Part shown: in pieces, positions 16,554 through 25,200 of the stretch
How positions within the stretch are numbered: position 1 is the first letter of the stretch
Layout of the letters: every line of letters starts with the position of its first letter
From: an uncultured Bacteroidota bacterium
GTDB taxonomy: Bacteria; Bacteroidota; Bacteroidia; Chitinophagales; Chitinophagaceae
Assembly (NCBI GenBank): GCA_903835005.1
Contig: CAILLK010000131.1
Coordinates: forward strand, 1 to 32,283
DNA length: 32,283 nucleotides
Direction of reading: 5' to 3'
Made by a program: the position numbers and the translations under genes
Notes under the pieces: model-generated
What the model saw: the letters and a program-made list of their open reading frames with translations, nothing else
Told to the model about the DNA's origin: nothing
Database searches by the model: none

Positions 16554-17561
16554 ATGAACAACCAACCATCCATAAAATGTATTTCAAGTGTTCTGGATAG
16601 AGCTATGCCTGTACCAGCACATTCTGATGAAGTGATGGAAGGCATTCTGAAAGCTTATCCATACTTTGTACCTGCACGGTATCACGGCGCTCTGTGCAGT
16701 TATACCAAAGCCGGGTATGCGCCTGCAATGCTGGCAGCGGTGCAGCCGTATATGGGCAACTGGCTGCTGTTCTGCGACTTTCTGCAGGGACCGCGGATAG
16801 AAGACATCCTGCCTGCTGAAAAGCCTGAAATACAGGTAAAAATTAATGAACCAGTAGCTGCGGAAGTGGTGGAAGTGCCGGTAATTCCGGTTTCAGCCAA
16901 TAAGGTTGAGGGCGCTGCTATCGGGATATTGGTTGAGGAATTTATAAGTGCAGATGAAAGTAAGGGTGATGACATAATTGAGGAAGTTATTTTTGTGGCT
17001 GAGCCTGAAGTTTTAATGGTTGAAGTGGTGCCGGAAGAGCTGGTCGGGACGGTTGAGAATAAGCAGGCTAAGGAGGAAGAAGCCCTCATAACCCCCATGG
17101 TTTCGTTCGATTATTTTCTGCTTAAGGGTGAAAAGATTCCTGATGAACTACCAGTTGAAATAGAGAGCCTGAAAACAGAAAAGGAGACTGAAGCCGAAAA
17201 GGCGCTGATGGTAATGATGAGTTTCTCGGACTGGTTGCTGCACTTTAAGCATTCGGGCGAGCGGCAACAGGAAGAAACCAAAGACCAGAAAGCGCTGAAA
17301 ACCATGTGGCAGAAGGAAAAACTGGCTGCTGCCATGGAAGAGGAAAATGAAGAAATACCGGAGAATGTATTTAAAATGGCGGTGGACTCCATTACCCAGG
17401 AGGAGGGGATGGCAAGCGAGACTTTGGCGGATATCTATATAAGGCAAGGGAAATATGATCATGCAATTGATATGTACCGGAAATTAAGTTTGCTGAATCC
17501 TCAAAAAAATACGTACTTTGCCCGAAAAATAGAGGAAGCTTTAAAGAATAAACAATCATGA
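16554..17561 (+). CDS. acidic tetratricopeptide-repeat protein
   Basis: 335 residues. The first 90 residues form a helical domain with Tyr-Pro and Ala-rich segments (ILKAYPYFVPARYHGALC). A long Glu/Val-rich, probably disordered, region follows (about 95-180). Two related short motifs, MVSFDYFLLKG and MMSFSDWLLHFK, occur near residues 182 and 219. The C terminus holds one TPR-like unit (LADIYIRQGKYDHAIDMYRKL) at about 290-315. Function unknown. Its position between lptE and secG is conserved in Bacteroidota as far as I recall. Its end overlaps the start of secG by four bases (ATGA), so the two are translationally coupled. Confidence 0.8.
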   Translation: MNNQPSIKCISSVLDRAMPVPAHSDEVMEGILKAYPYFVPARYHGALCSYTKAGYAPAMLAAVQPYMGNWLLFCDFLQGPRIEDILPAEKPEIQVKINEPVAAEVVEVPVIPVSANKVEGAAIGILVEEFISADESKGDDIIEEVIFVAEPEVLMVEVVPEELVGTVENKQAKEEEALITPMVSFDYFLLKGEKIPDELPVEIESLKTEKETEAEKALMVMMSFSDWLLHFKHSGERQQEETKDQKALKTMWQKEKLAAAMEEENEEIPENVFKMAVDSITQEEGMASETLADIYIRQGKYDHAIDMYRKLSLLNPQKNTYFARKIEEALKNKQS

Positions 17562-17851
17562 TACCAATAATAACGATACTGATTTTGCTAGCCTGTGTGG
17601 TACTTGGATTTTTCATCCTCATACAGAACCCCAAGGGCGGCGGGCTTACCGGCTCTTTCGGAAGTATGAGCTCACAGGTGATGGGTGTGAAGCAAACCGG
17701 AGATGTGATGGAGAAAGGCACCTGGACCATGATCAGCATCATTGGTGGCTTGTGTATCATATCCATTATGTTTTTCCAGAAGCCATCGGGTCCGGATACA
17801 AATGGCAGTAAAGCCAGTCAGGGCAAATCAGCTCCGGCCAAGAAAAAATAA
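17558..17851 (+). CDS. secG: preprotein translocase subunit SecG
   Basis: 97 residues with two membrane segments, IITILILLACVVLGFFILI and MISIIGGLCIISIMFF, joined by a loop containing QNPKGGGLTGSFG, which is the family signature (Q-x-x-K-G-x-G-x-x-x-x-F-G). SecG supports SecYE during protein export across the inner membrane. The Lys/Ser-rich C-terminal tail is common. The gene overlaps the TPR gene by four bases and is followed by a hairpin terminator 28 bases after the stop. Confidence 0.93.
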   Translation: MIPIITILILLACVVLGFFILIQNPKGGGLTGSFGSMSSQVMGVKQTGDVMEKGTWTMISIIGGLCIISIMFFQKPSGPDTNGSKASQGKSAPAKKK

Positions 17852-17879
17852 GTCAATTCAACAATTGTATTTAATATGA

Positions 17880-17904
17880 GCAGCCTGCACTCCAGGCTGC
17901 TTTT
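17880..17904 (+). terminator. rho-independent terminator after secG
   Basis: An 8-bp perfect stem, GCAGCCTG and CAGGCTGC, with a 5-base loop and then TTTT. It ends the plus-strand run that starts at miaB or at the activator, and may also serve the convergent small gene at 17922-18065. Confidence 0.85.
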
Positions 17905-17921
17905 AGTCTTATATCACCTGG

Positions 17922-18065
17922 TCAGTCGGCCGGATGGGAAATGTAGTATTCGGCAGGTTCGTTTTCAGCTTCGGGCTGATCTTCATTCATAGTGCTGATT
18001 ATCTGCTCAGCTTTACTGATCATCATTGACATGGAAACGGCGAATATCAGGATCATACCACACAT
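17922..18065 (-). CDS. putative 47-residue membrane-anchored small protein
   Basis: An ATG-to-TGA frame too short for most gene finders. The product has a hydrophobic N terminus (MCGMILIFAVSMSMMI), then a short helix and an acidic tail (NEDQPEAENEPAEYY), which is the composition of a single-span small membrane protein. It fills the gap between the secG terminator and the repeat region. No clear promoter box was found upstream and no family is recognised. A chance open frame of this length is quite possible, but the hydrophobic-then-acidic layout argues for a gene. Confidence 0.4.
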   Translation of the reverse strand: MCGMILIFAVSMSMMISKAEQIISTMNEDQPEAENEPAEYYISHPAD

Positions 18066-18207
18066 CGGAATCTTATTTTAGGGTAATCTGGTTCAATATA
18101 GGTACATGAAAATTTCGTGCCAGATTTTTGATTTTAAGCCTTTATGCAGATATATTTTTTAGAATGTTTTGTTAAAAGGACGGATTAAATGCTGCAAAGA
18201 CTGGTCT

Positions 18208-18222
18208 CTTGCCGGCGGCAAG
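18208..18222. other. short hairpin in intergenic DNA
   Basis: CTTGCC and GGCAAG form a 6-bp stem with a GGC loop. No T tract follows on either side, so it is not a normal terminator. Apart from this, I see nothing in 18066-18296. Confidence 0.4.
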
Positions 18223-18296
18223 TCCCGATGGATCCGGATTATTAATTCGCACAGGCTCCTGTCACATTAATCAATACTAAATGTTAGAAAATAATT

Positions 18297-18529
18297 GTCT
18301 AAATCAGCGGGAATGTTTGCCCTTATATAAATAAAACTCCAAATAATGAGCAACTATACCCGAAAAAACGCATTTGCATACTTGTTATAACAAAAATATT
18401 CGTCTAAATCATCAGGAATGTTTGCCCTTCTATAAATAAAACTCCAAATAATGAGCAACTATACCCGAAAAAACGTATTTGCATACTTGTTATAACAAAA
18501 ATATTCGTCTAAATCAGCGGGAATGTTTG
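18297..18529. repeat. 105-bp tandem repeat, 2.2 copies
   Basis: Copy 1 is 18297-18401, copy 2 is 18402-18506 (four differences from copy 1), and a 23-base partial copy 3 is 18507-18529. Each full copy contains the perfect 12-bp palindrome TTGTTATAACAA (18382-18393 and 18487-18498). The unit has stops in the frames checked and carries no gene, so this is a duplicated non-coding block. The partial copy matches copy 1 rather than copy 2. Confidence 0.93.
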
Positions 18530-18669
18530 TTTGCCGGTGCCTGAGCTAGTAAAAATGCCTGAGTAATTGTTTCATAGTAAAATAAATGGTTATTATTGGT
18601 TAAATTTGGGCCAAAGATAAACTAAATAATTGGAAATTCCTAATTATTAGCCTACATATTTTGCAGGTA

Positions 18670-18785
18670 TTTGGAATTTGGAATTTGAAATTTGGTATTT
18701 GGATTTTGGATTTTGGATTTTGGAGTTTGGAATTTGGAATTTGTTATTTGGAGTTTGGCGTTAGGAATTTGGAATTTGGGGTTTG
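18670..18785 (+). repeat. low-complexity TTTGGAA / TTTGGATT tract
   Basis: About 115 bases of irregular 7-8-base units based on TTTGGAA and TTTTGGA. It encodes no protein of interest. It lies about 100 bases before the NHL gene start. I recall similar tracts from other Bacteroidota intergenic regions, but this is memory, not comparison. Confidence 0.8.
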
Positions 18786-18882
18786 CATAATGCAGTAACT
18801 ATATGTACTTTTATTGAATGAAATTTATACTAAAATAAATTTTGTACCGTTAACTCTTACATATCAACCAACCCACAGACCA

Positions 18883-20013
18883 ATGCACTGCCAAAGTACA
18901 ACCGCAAGCCGTAAACTGAGTAATCTGATAATAGCTGTGCTGCTTATAAGCCTGTTTTCCTGCAAAAAGAACAGCAGCAATCCATCGGCTGTCAGCACTC
19001 AATCGGGCTATATATATACGATTGCAGGTACGGGTGCTGCCGGAAATACCGGTAATGGCGGCCTGGCCCCGAAGGCCTCGATTAATGCCACCGGCATAGC
19101 AGTAGATGCTGCGGGAAATATTTACGTTGCAGATATTCATGCCAATTTAGTGCGCAAAATCAGCGGTGGTATTATCTCAGCGTTTGCGGGCAACGGGGGA
19201 ACAGGGTCGACAGGCGATGGCGGCCCGGCTACGGCAGCCAGTTTCGATAATCCTTACCAGCTGGCATGCGATAATGCCGGTAATGTATATGTATGCGACG
19301 AGCTCAATGGCCTCATACGCATAATTAATGCATCGGGTATTATCACCACATTTGCCGGAAGCAAAAGCGGCAGTCTCGGACTTCTTGAAAATGTGCCGGC
19401 AATTGATGCCCAGATAATACAGCCTTCGGGGGTTGCGACAGATACTGCAGGTAATGTATATATCAGCCAGTATTATGAGGGCAGGGTAAGGTATGTGAAC
19501 ACCGGCGGGTTGATCAATACAATTGCCGACCTGAACGGGTTTCAGGGGTATACGGGTGATGGCGGGCCGGCAATAAACGCTGAAATTAAACAACCCCAGG
19601 GCATAGCTGCCGACAATAAAGGAAATATATACTTTGCCGACTATGGCAACCAGGTGATAAGGGTAATAGATGCCAATGGTATCATTCACACTTTTGCGGG
19701 TAATGGCAGCAAGGGGTATGGGGGCGATGGCGGGCCGGCAACACAGGCGCTGCTGAATAACCCGACGACCGTAGCTGCCGATAATTTTGGCAATGTATAC
19801 ATAGGCGATGTGTATAACCAGCGTATCCGTAAAGTGGATGCAAACGGTATCATTACTACATTTGCCGGCAATGGCACAGCGGGCTACAGCGGTGATGGCG
19901 GCCCGGCCAGCAACGCGCAGCTCAACTATACCTCAAGCCTGGCGGTAGATGCTGCCGGCAATGTATATATAGCCGATAACGGCAATAACCGGGTGAGGAG
20001 GGTGAATAAATAA
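18883..20013 (+). CDS. NHL-repeat six-bladed beta-propeller lipoprotein
   Basis: 376 residues from the ATG at 18883. The open frame can be extended to TTG 18814, but the signal peptide with lipobox LFSC follows this ATG. Five full repeats of about 56 residues and a final half repeat each carry the pattern hydrophobic-A-x-D-x-x-G-N-hydrophobic-Y-hydrophobic-x-D (for example DAAGNIYVAD, DNAGNVYVCD, DNKGNIYFAD), then RVIDANGIIHTFAGNG and GYGGDGGPA. The N-terminal strand YIYTIAGTG closes the propeller. Such proteins are exported to the cell envelope and bind ligands or other proteins; no catalytic residues are evident. It ends without a T9SS tail, although a decayed one lies 160 bases downstream. 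Confidence 0.88.
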   Translation: MHCQSTTASRKLSNLIIAVLLISLFSCKKNSSNPSAVSTQSGYIYTIAGTGAAGNTGNGGLAPKASINATGIAVDAAGNIYVADIHANLVRKISGGIISAFAGNGGTGSTGDGGPATAASFDNPYQLACDNAGNVYVCDELNGLIRIINASGIITTFAGSKSGSLGLLENVPAIDAQIIQPSGVATDTAGNVYISQYYEGRVRYVNTGGLINTIADLNGFQGYTGDGGPAINAEIKQPQGIAADNKGNIYFADYGNQVIRVIDANGIIHTFAGNGSKGYGGDGGPATQALLNNPTTVAADNFGNVYIGDVYNQRIRKVDANGIITTFAGNGTAGYSGDGGPASNAQLNYTSSLAVDAAGNVYIADNGNNRVRRVNK

Positions 20014-20160
20014 TAAGCCCCCTGCCCCTAAAGAGGAACTTCATTTGGTTAAGGATTTTGTCCTGAATATTATCTCAGCCTTCATGCCTGAACATTTATT
20101 TGCCTATTCGGTGGGCTTCACCCATCGCTACAATATGCCGCCCTTTCAGGGCTACAAAAT
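20014..20160 (+). repeat. probable interspersed-repeat fragments
   Basis: Two pieces look like genome-wide non-coding repeats known to me from Bacteroidota: the C-rich start CCCCTGCCCCTAAAGAGG at about 20021-20038, and GGGCTTCACCCATCGCTACA at 20113-20132, followed by the hairpin GCCCT-TTC-AGGGC at 20140-20152. They separate the NHL gene from the decayed sorting domain. The identification is from memory and needs a search. Confidence 0.4.
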
Positions 20161-20174
20161 CACAAGGTCAATGA

Positions 20175-20360
20175 CAATGCCCGCAGCAGGCTATCCCATT
20201 CCCGGGCAGGATAACGGATATGCCGGGCAGAACCATGTTCAAAGGGAACTTGCAGGGAACAGTAAATAGTATAGACATAAGCAGCCTTCCACCGGGCAAC
20301 TACCTCATTAAAATTATGTACGATGAAAATAACCAACCACTGATGTTTGTGAAAAATTAG
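20175..20360 (+). pseudogene. decayed 3' end of a T9SS cargo gene (sorting domain)
   Basis: The frame opens after a stop at 20172-20174 and runs to TAG at 20358-20360. Its product reads like the second half of a type A sorting domain: ITDMPGRTMFKGNLQG, then SIDISSLPPGNYLIKI and a final QPLMFVKN. These match the D-x-x-G-R-x-V-F segment and the I-x-x-L-P-x-G-x-Y-x-x-K strand of the family. No signal peptide or passenger is joined to it, and the YPNP part is missing. A terminator hairpin follows 18 bases later, as expected for the end of a once-intact gene. A 74-codon frame overlapping the region (20045-20269) is in another frame and looks meaningless. Confidence 0.7.
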
Positions 20361-20378
20361 TTTTTATACTTTTATATA

Positions 20379-20417
20379 ACTGCCGCTTCAATGATAAAAC
20401 TGAAGTGGCAGTTTTTA
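20379..20417 (+). terminator. rho-independent terminator
   Basis: A 12-bp stem ACTGCCGCTTCA / TGAAGTGGCAGT with one G-U pair and a 10-base loop, followed by a T-rich run. It belongs to the decayed T9SS cargo gene. Confidence 0.8.
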
Positions 20418-20440
20418 TTTTATCAATCACTGCTTTTACA

Positions 20441-20448
20441 TAGATTTG
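20441..20448 (+). promoter_or_regulatory. -7 box (TAGATTTG) of the arylsulfotransferase-like gene
   Basis: An exact TAnnTTTG match, 21 bases before the ATG at 20470. Confidence 0.45.
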
Positions 20449-20469
20449 TAGAAATTACAAAACCGGTTC

Positions 20470-21978
20470 ATGGTTAAAAATATCTGTTTATTATTCCTGT
20501 TTATTATCACAGTAAAATTTTGCCATTCTCAGGTTTTGCCAAAAGAGGGTAGTAAGCTTAATTACCGGATAATTGGTTTTTCTTTTCCTTCTGTAGTTAC
20601 TGCCAGCAAGTATATGCTTGAGATTGCAAAGGGTAACTTAACAGATGAGGCTTCATTCAGGAAGAATATTATCCTGAAAATTAACTGTGATTCCACCAAA
20701 GTAATTGCTGAAGTCCCGGATTTTGGGATGGCTTATACCTGGCGCATATCAGTTAAAGGTGGCATTGGCGATTTGCATCATTTCAGCACTTATGCATTTC
20801 CCGATATAGAACAAAAGATCAGATTAAGAATCACAAAAAATGCGGAGACATACAAAGATGCTTATGTATTCGTTGATGGTTTCCGGGCTTTGTTTGATAT
20901 GAATGGAAACCCGGTTTGGTTTTTACCAACTGAAGCTGACAATCCATATCAGGGAATCCGCGATTTGAAAATTACCCCTCAGAATACGATTACCTTTTTA
21001 ACAGACAGGAATCAGGCCTATGAAATCAATTACCAAGGGAATATTTTATGGTCAGCGCCTGAGAATAAAAATGATGCAATTAATACTGAACTGAAGTACC
21101 ATCATGAGTTTACGCGCATGTCCAGTGGCCACTATATAGTTTCAGGTAATGAGCAGCTTTTATGGGGTGACCTTGCAAAACCCGGAAGTCTAAAAAGCTC
21201 AGATTCTGCATTGAACAATAAAAAAATAATTTTAGGAACAATAATTGAGTATGATGAGCAAGGTAAAGTAATATGGGAATGGAAATCTTCTGATTATTTC
21301 AAATTAATTGGTTTATATTATTTTAACACTACCCTTAATGATCCTGATTATGATCCGCACATGAATTCATTTTATTTCGATGAAAAGCAAAAAGAAGTGT
21401 ATGTCAGTTTTAAAAAAATTAGTCGTATAATCAAGATAAAATATCCTGAGGGAAATTTACTTAAGGAGTATGGTGCAGACTATAAAAACGGTGATCCCCC
21501 GCAAGGTTCAGAGTTTTTCTGCAGCCAGCATAGTTGTAAAGTAACACAGGATGGTTATCTGTACTTTTACAATAACAATGATTGTAATTATCCCGATCAT
21601 CCCTCGGTGCTAATAACAGAGGAGTCTGAAAATGCTTCAGAGCCACTTAAGAAGGTGTGGGAGTATGTTTGTCCAGTTATTCAGGAAGGCACTATCAGGC
21701 AAGGTAAACCACCTCTTAATTCTTATTCCTCTGGTGGTAATGTTACTGAACTGCCTGATCGCTCTATGCTGATTAATTTAAGCAATCCCTATGGGTTTTC
21801 ACCGTTAAGCGGCGTCTCAATTGTCAGCAGGGAAAAGAAAATAATATGGAGCGGGGTTCCGGAGAAATGGAACAAAGATACGAAACAGTGGCAAACAGCT
21901 CCAGTATATAGAGTTAGCATCATAAAAAGCCGCAGGATTATGGACGATTTAATAAGGAAAGTGGAGGAGCTTAAGTGA
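20470..21978 (+). CDS. exported arylsulfotransferase (ASST)-family protein
   Basis: 502 residues with an N-terminal signal peptide (cleavage near HSQ, residue 21). A beta-propeller of the arylsulfotransferase type: GFRALFDMNGNPVWFLP, LKYHHEFTRMSSGHYIV, GTIIEYDEQGKVIWEW, DPHMNSFYFDEKQKEVYVSF and FFCSQHSCKVTQDGYLYFY. His211/212, His297, Arg319 and His354 appear to match His252, His356, Arg374 and His436 of E. coli ASST by order and context (comparison from memory); the last is the sulfo-accepting histidine. It could therefore transfer sulfate between phenols at the cell surface, but many members have no tested activity. DNA is AT-richer than that of the NHL gene. It has its own -7 box and no visible partner such as a DsbL/DsbI pair. 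Confidence 0.72.
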   Translation: MVKNICLLFLFIITVKFCHSQVLPKEGSKLNYRIIGFSFPSVVTASKYMLEIAKGNLTDEASFRKNIILKINCDSTKVIAEVPDFGMAYTWRISVKGGIGDLHHFSTYAFPDIEQKIRLRITKNAETYKDAYVFVDGFRALFDMNGNPVWFLPTEADNPYQGIRDLKITPQNTITFLTDRNQAYEINYQGNILWSAPENKNDAINTELKYHHEFTRMSSGHYIVSGNEQLLWGDLAKPGSLKSSDSALNNKKIILGTIIEYDEQGKVIWEWKSSDYFKLIGLYYFNTTLNDPDYDPHMNSFYFDEKQKEVYVSFKKISRIIKIKYPEGNLLKEYGADYKNGDPPQGSEFFCSQHSCKVTQDGYLYFYNNNDCNYPDHPSVLITEESENASEPLKKVWEYVCPVIQEGTIRQGKPPLNSYSSGGNVTELPDRSMLINLSNPYGFSPLSGVSIVSREKKIIWSGVPEKWNKDTKQWQTAPVYRVSIIKSRRIMDDLIRKVEELK

Positions 21979-22170
21979 AATATACTTTGTTTTAAATGTG
22001 ATTAATATATAGTTATTATTATAATAATATAAACAAAAAAAAATCGATTCGGAACGCAATTTCATGTTAATAAAATATTTATTTATAAAAACTAGGATTA
22101 TTTAGAATTTATTTTGTTAAATTTACTTCGTTAATCTTATGCTCATTTTTATTCGACCTGTTTTATGGGC

Positions 22171-22213
22171 GAAACAATGAGTATTTGAGTTTATAATTCG
22201 TGCTCATTGTTTC
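22171..22213 (+). promoter_or_regulatory. 11-bp perfect inverted repeat before the giant gene
   Basis: GAAACAATGAG at 22171-22181 and CTCATTGTTTC at 22203-22213, with a 21-base AT-rich spacer. It ends 54 bases before the ATG at 22268. It could be an operator with two half-sites about two helical turns apart from each other, or an mRNA hairpin in the leader. No T tract follows. Confidence 0.6.
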
Positions 22214-22267
22214 ATGTAATTACCTATTGCAATCATAGTTTTTAAATTTTTTAAAACAATCAATTTT

Positions 22268-25200
22268 ATGAGACCACTTTACCTAACAAAATTGGTATTA
22301 TTAACCACTATCGTAGTTGTAGCCAACTACTGTGCATTTGCACAATCAACCACATTCAGTACTCCTGGCGGGCCTATATCTTATACGGTACCTGCTGGCA
22401 TAACGGCAATTGGTGTTACAGCCAATGGTGCTCAGGGGGGAAATGGTAACGGAGGCAGCGGAGGTCTTGGAGGTCAGATTACCTGCCAGCTTGCCGTTAC
22501 AGCTGGTCAGGTCCTTACATTATATGTTGGCGGAGTAGGTGTAAATGGTACTGGTGGCAGCACTAATGCAGGTGGTGCAAACGGCGGTGGCAGTGGGTAT
22601 TACTATGCTGGCGGCGGTGGCGGAGCTTCTGATATCCGTATAGGTGGCACAGGGCTTGCCAATCGTGTAGTGGTTGCTGCAGGTGGTGGTGGTGGATCTT
22701 ATTTATGCAGCACAGGCTGTACTGGTGGAGCTGGTGGTGGTACTACCGGTGGAAATGGATCCTATTGCAGCTCCTATTATGCTGGTTATTGCGGAAATGG
22801 TGGTAGCCAGACATCCGGAGGATCAGGTGCCTCATATGGTGGTGCTTCCGGATCTTTTGGATTGGGTGGTAGTGGTGGTACATCAGTTTATGGTGGCGGC
22901 GGCGGCGGCGGCGGCTATTATGGTGGTGGCGGCGGCCAGTATTATGGCAGCGGCGGTGGTGGATCTTCCTATGCAGGAGGCACCAGTGTATCGGGGGCAT
23001 CTAATACATCAGGTATTAATTCAGGAGCAGGGTCAATAGTATTTTGCCTCCCTAATCTGGGTACAATCATAGGCAACACACCAGTTTGTGTTGGCCAGAC
23101 AAGAACTTTAAGTTCTACCGGTTCAGGTGGTATCTGGAGTAGTGGTACTCCGGGAGTGGCTACTATTTCATCTACCGGTGTTGTGACAGGTATTGCAGCA
23201 GGTACTGCTACTATAACCTATTCAGCATCAGTTTCAGGATGCGGAGCAGGTTTTCTTTTAGTTACAGTAACTGTTAATCCAACTCCAACTCCGATTCTTG
23301 GTACCAACACTGCCTGTATCGGTTTATCTTCCACACTTACTGATGGCGGCGGCGGTACCTGGACTTCCAGCAATCCTACCCTGGCTTTTGTAGGCTCTAC
23401 CACAGGTGTGGTTACAGGTATTACTGCAAGTGCGCCTACTATTACTTATACATTACCGGTTACCGGTTGTTATACTACTACGCCATTTACAGTTAATCCT
23501 TTGCCTGCTTCTATTATTGGTGCCAATGTGGTTTGTGCTGCAGGCGCAACTACTACCCTTACAGATGCCACACCTGCCGGAACATGGACAAGCGCCAACC
23601 CGGCAAATGCCACTATTACAACGGGCAGTGGTATTGTAACAGGCGGCACAGCGGGAGCAACTACTATTACTTATACTTTACCTACGGGTTGTATATCTAC
23701 GTTTAACCTCACTGTTAACCCGCTTCCGGGCGCCCCAACAGGCAGTGGCAGCGTATGCGCTGGATCAACCACATTATTTTCAGATGCAGGTGCGGGCGCA
23801 TGGAGCAGCAGCAATGTATCGGTAGCATCAGTTGGTGGTACCGGTATTGTAACCGGTGTATCGGCAGGTACTGCAAACATTACCTTTACATTGACAACAG
23901 GGTGCTCCAATTCAAGCCCGATTTTAGTTAACCCGTTACCGGGGCCAATAGCAGGAGTATTCAATTTCTGTAACGGCGGCACTACCACATTGTCAGATCC
24001 TACACCAGGCGGTTCATGGACCAGCAGTAATCCAGGCATAGCTACGGTTATACCAAGTTCTGGATTTGTGAGCAGTCTTGCATCGGGTCTACCGGTGATG
24101 ATCTATACATTGCCTACATCGTGTTCGGTTTCACAGGTTATTACCATCAATGCACTGCCTACGCCGTTTTTAGTAACAGGTGGTGGTGCATATTGTGCCG
24201 GAACCGGCGGTGTGCATATCGGGCTGGGATTATCTACTACAGGTGTTAATTACCAGTTGTACAGAGGCCCTGTACTGGTTACTACAGTAGGCGGTTCGAA
24301 TTCACCTCTTGATTTTGGCGTTGATACAACAGCGGGTACTTACACAGTTGTAGGTATCAATACGTCTACTGCCTGCACAAACAATATGAGTGGCAGCACT
24401 ACAATTACTATTAATCCATTACCTAATGCCTACACGGTTACGGGTGGTGGTAATTTCTGTCCGGGCACTGCAGGAGCTGATGTATCGCTCAGCGGATCGG
24501 CAACAGGCATCAATTATCAGCTGCAGGTGGGTGGTGTACCTACAGGCGGCATTGTTGCCGGAACAGGTGCTCCGCTTGATTTCGGTCCGCAGACTGCGCC
24601 AGGCATGTATTCAGCAACAGCAATTAACCCGCTTACCGGCTGCAGCAAGAACATGGCAGGAACAGCTACGGTTGTTCTCAACACAGTACCACCTATTCAT
24701 ACCATCAGCGCCGGTGGCAGTTATTGCACAGGCGGAGCAGGAATAGGTATTACGCTCGACGGTTCGGATATGGGTGTGGTATATCAGTTATATATGGGTT
24801 CTGTTCCTGTGGGCGCTCCGGTTGCAGGATCTGGCTTAATGCTTAGTTTCGGCACTCAGACAAGCGCGGGTACTTATACTATTATAGCTACCAATACAGC
24901 TACAGGTTGTGTAAGCACAATGTCGGGTACTGCAACAATCAGCATCAATCCTTTACCATTGGTATTCTTTGTAACCGGCGGCGGTGGTTTCTGCCCCGGC
25001 GGCCTGGGCGTGCATGTTAACCTGAATTATTCTACTACCGGTATCAACTATCAGTTGTATCGTGGTTCAACAGCGGTAACCGGCGGATTGATTGCAGGTT
25101 CGAATGCAGGTCTTGATTTCGGATTGCAGACTACACCAGGTACCTATTCAGTTGTGGCAATTGATGCTTCAACAGGATGTACCAAGAATATGTCGGGCAC

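Noticed and set aside
18297..18529. 105-bp repeats as a CRISPR array
   Set aside because: The whole 105-bp unit is repeated head to tail with no unique spacers, and no cas gene is present.
20045..20269. 74-codon plus-strand frame
   Set aside because: It covers repeat-like DNA and reads the decayed sorting domain in the wrong frame; the meaningful frame is the one ending at 20360.
22674..23039. 121-codon frame inside the giant gene
   Set aside because: It is the Val/Ala-rich shadow of the glycine-rich coding region in another frame.
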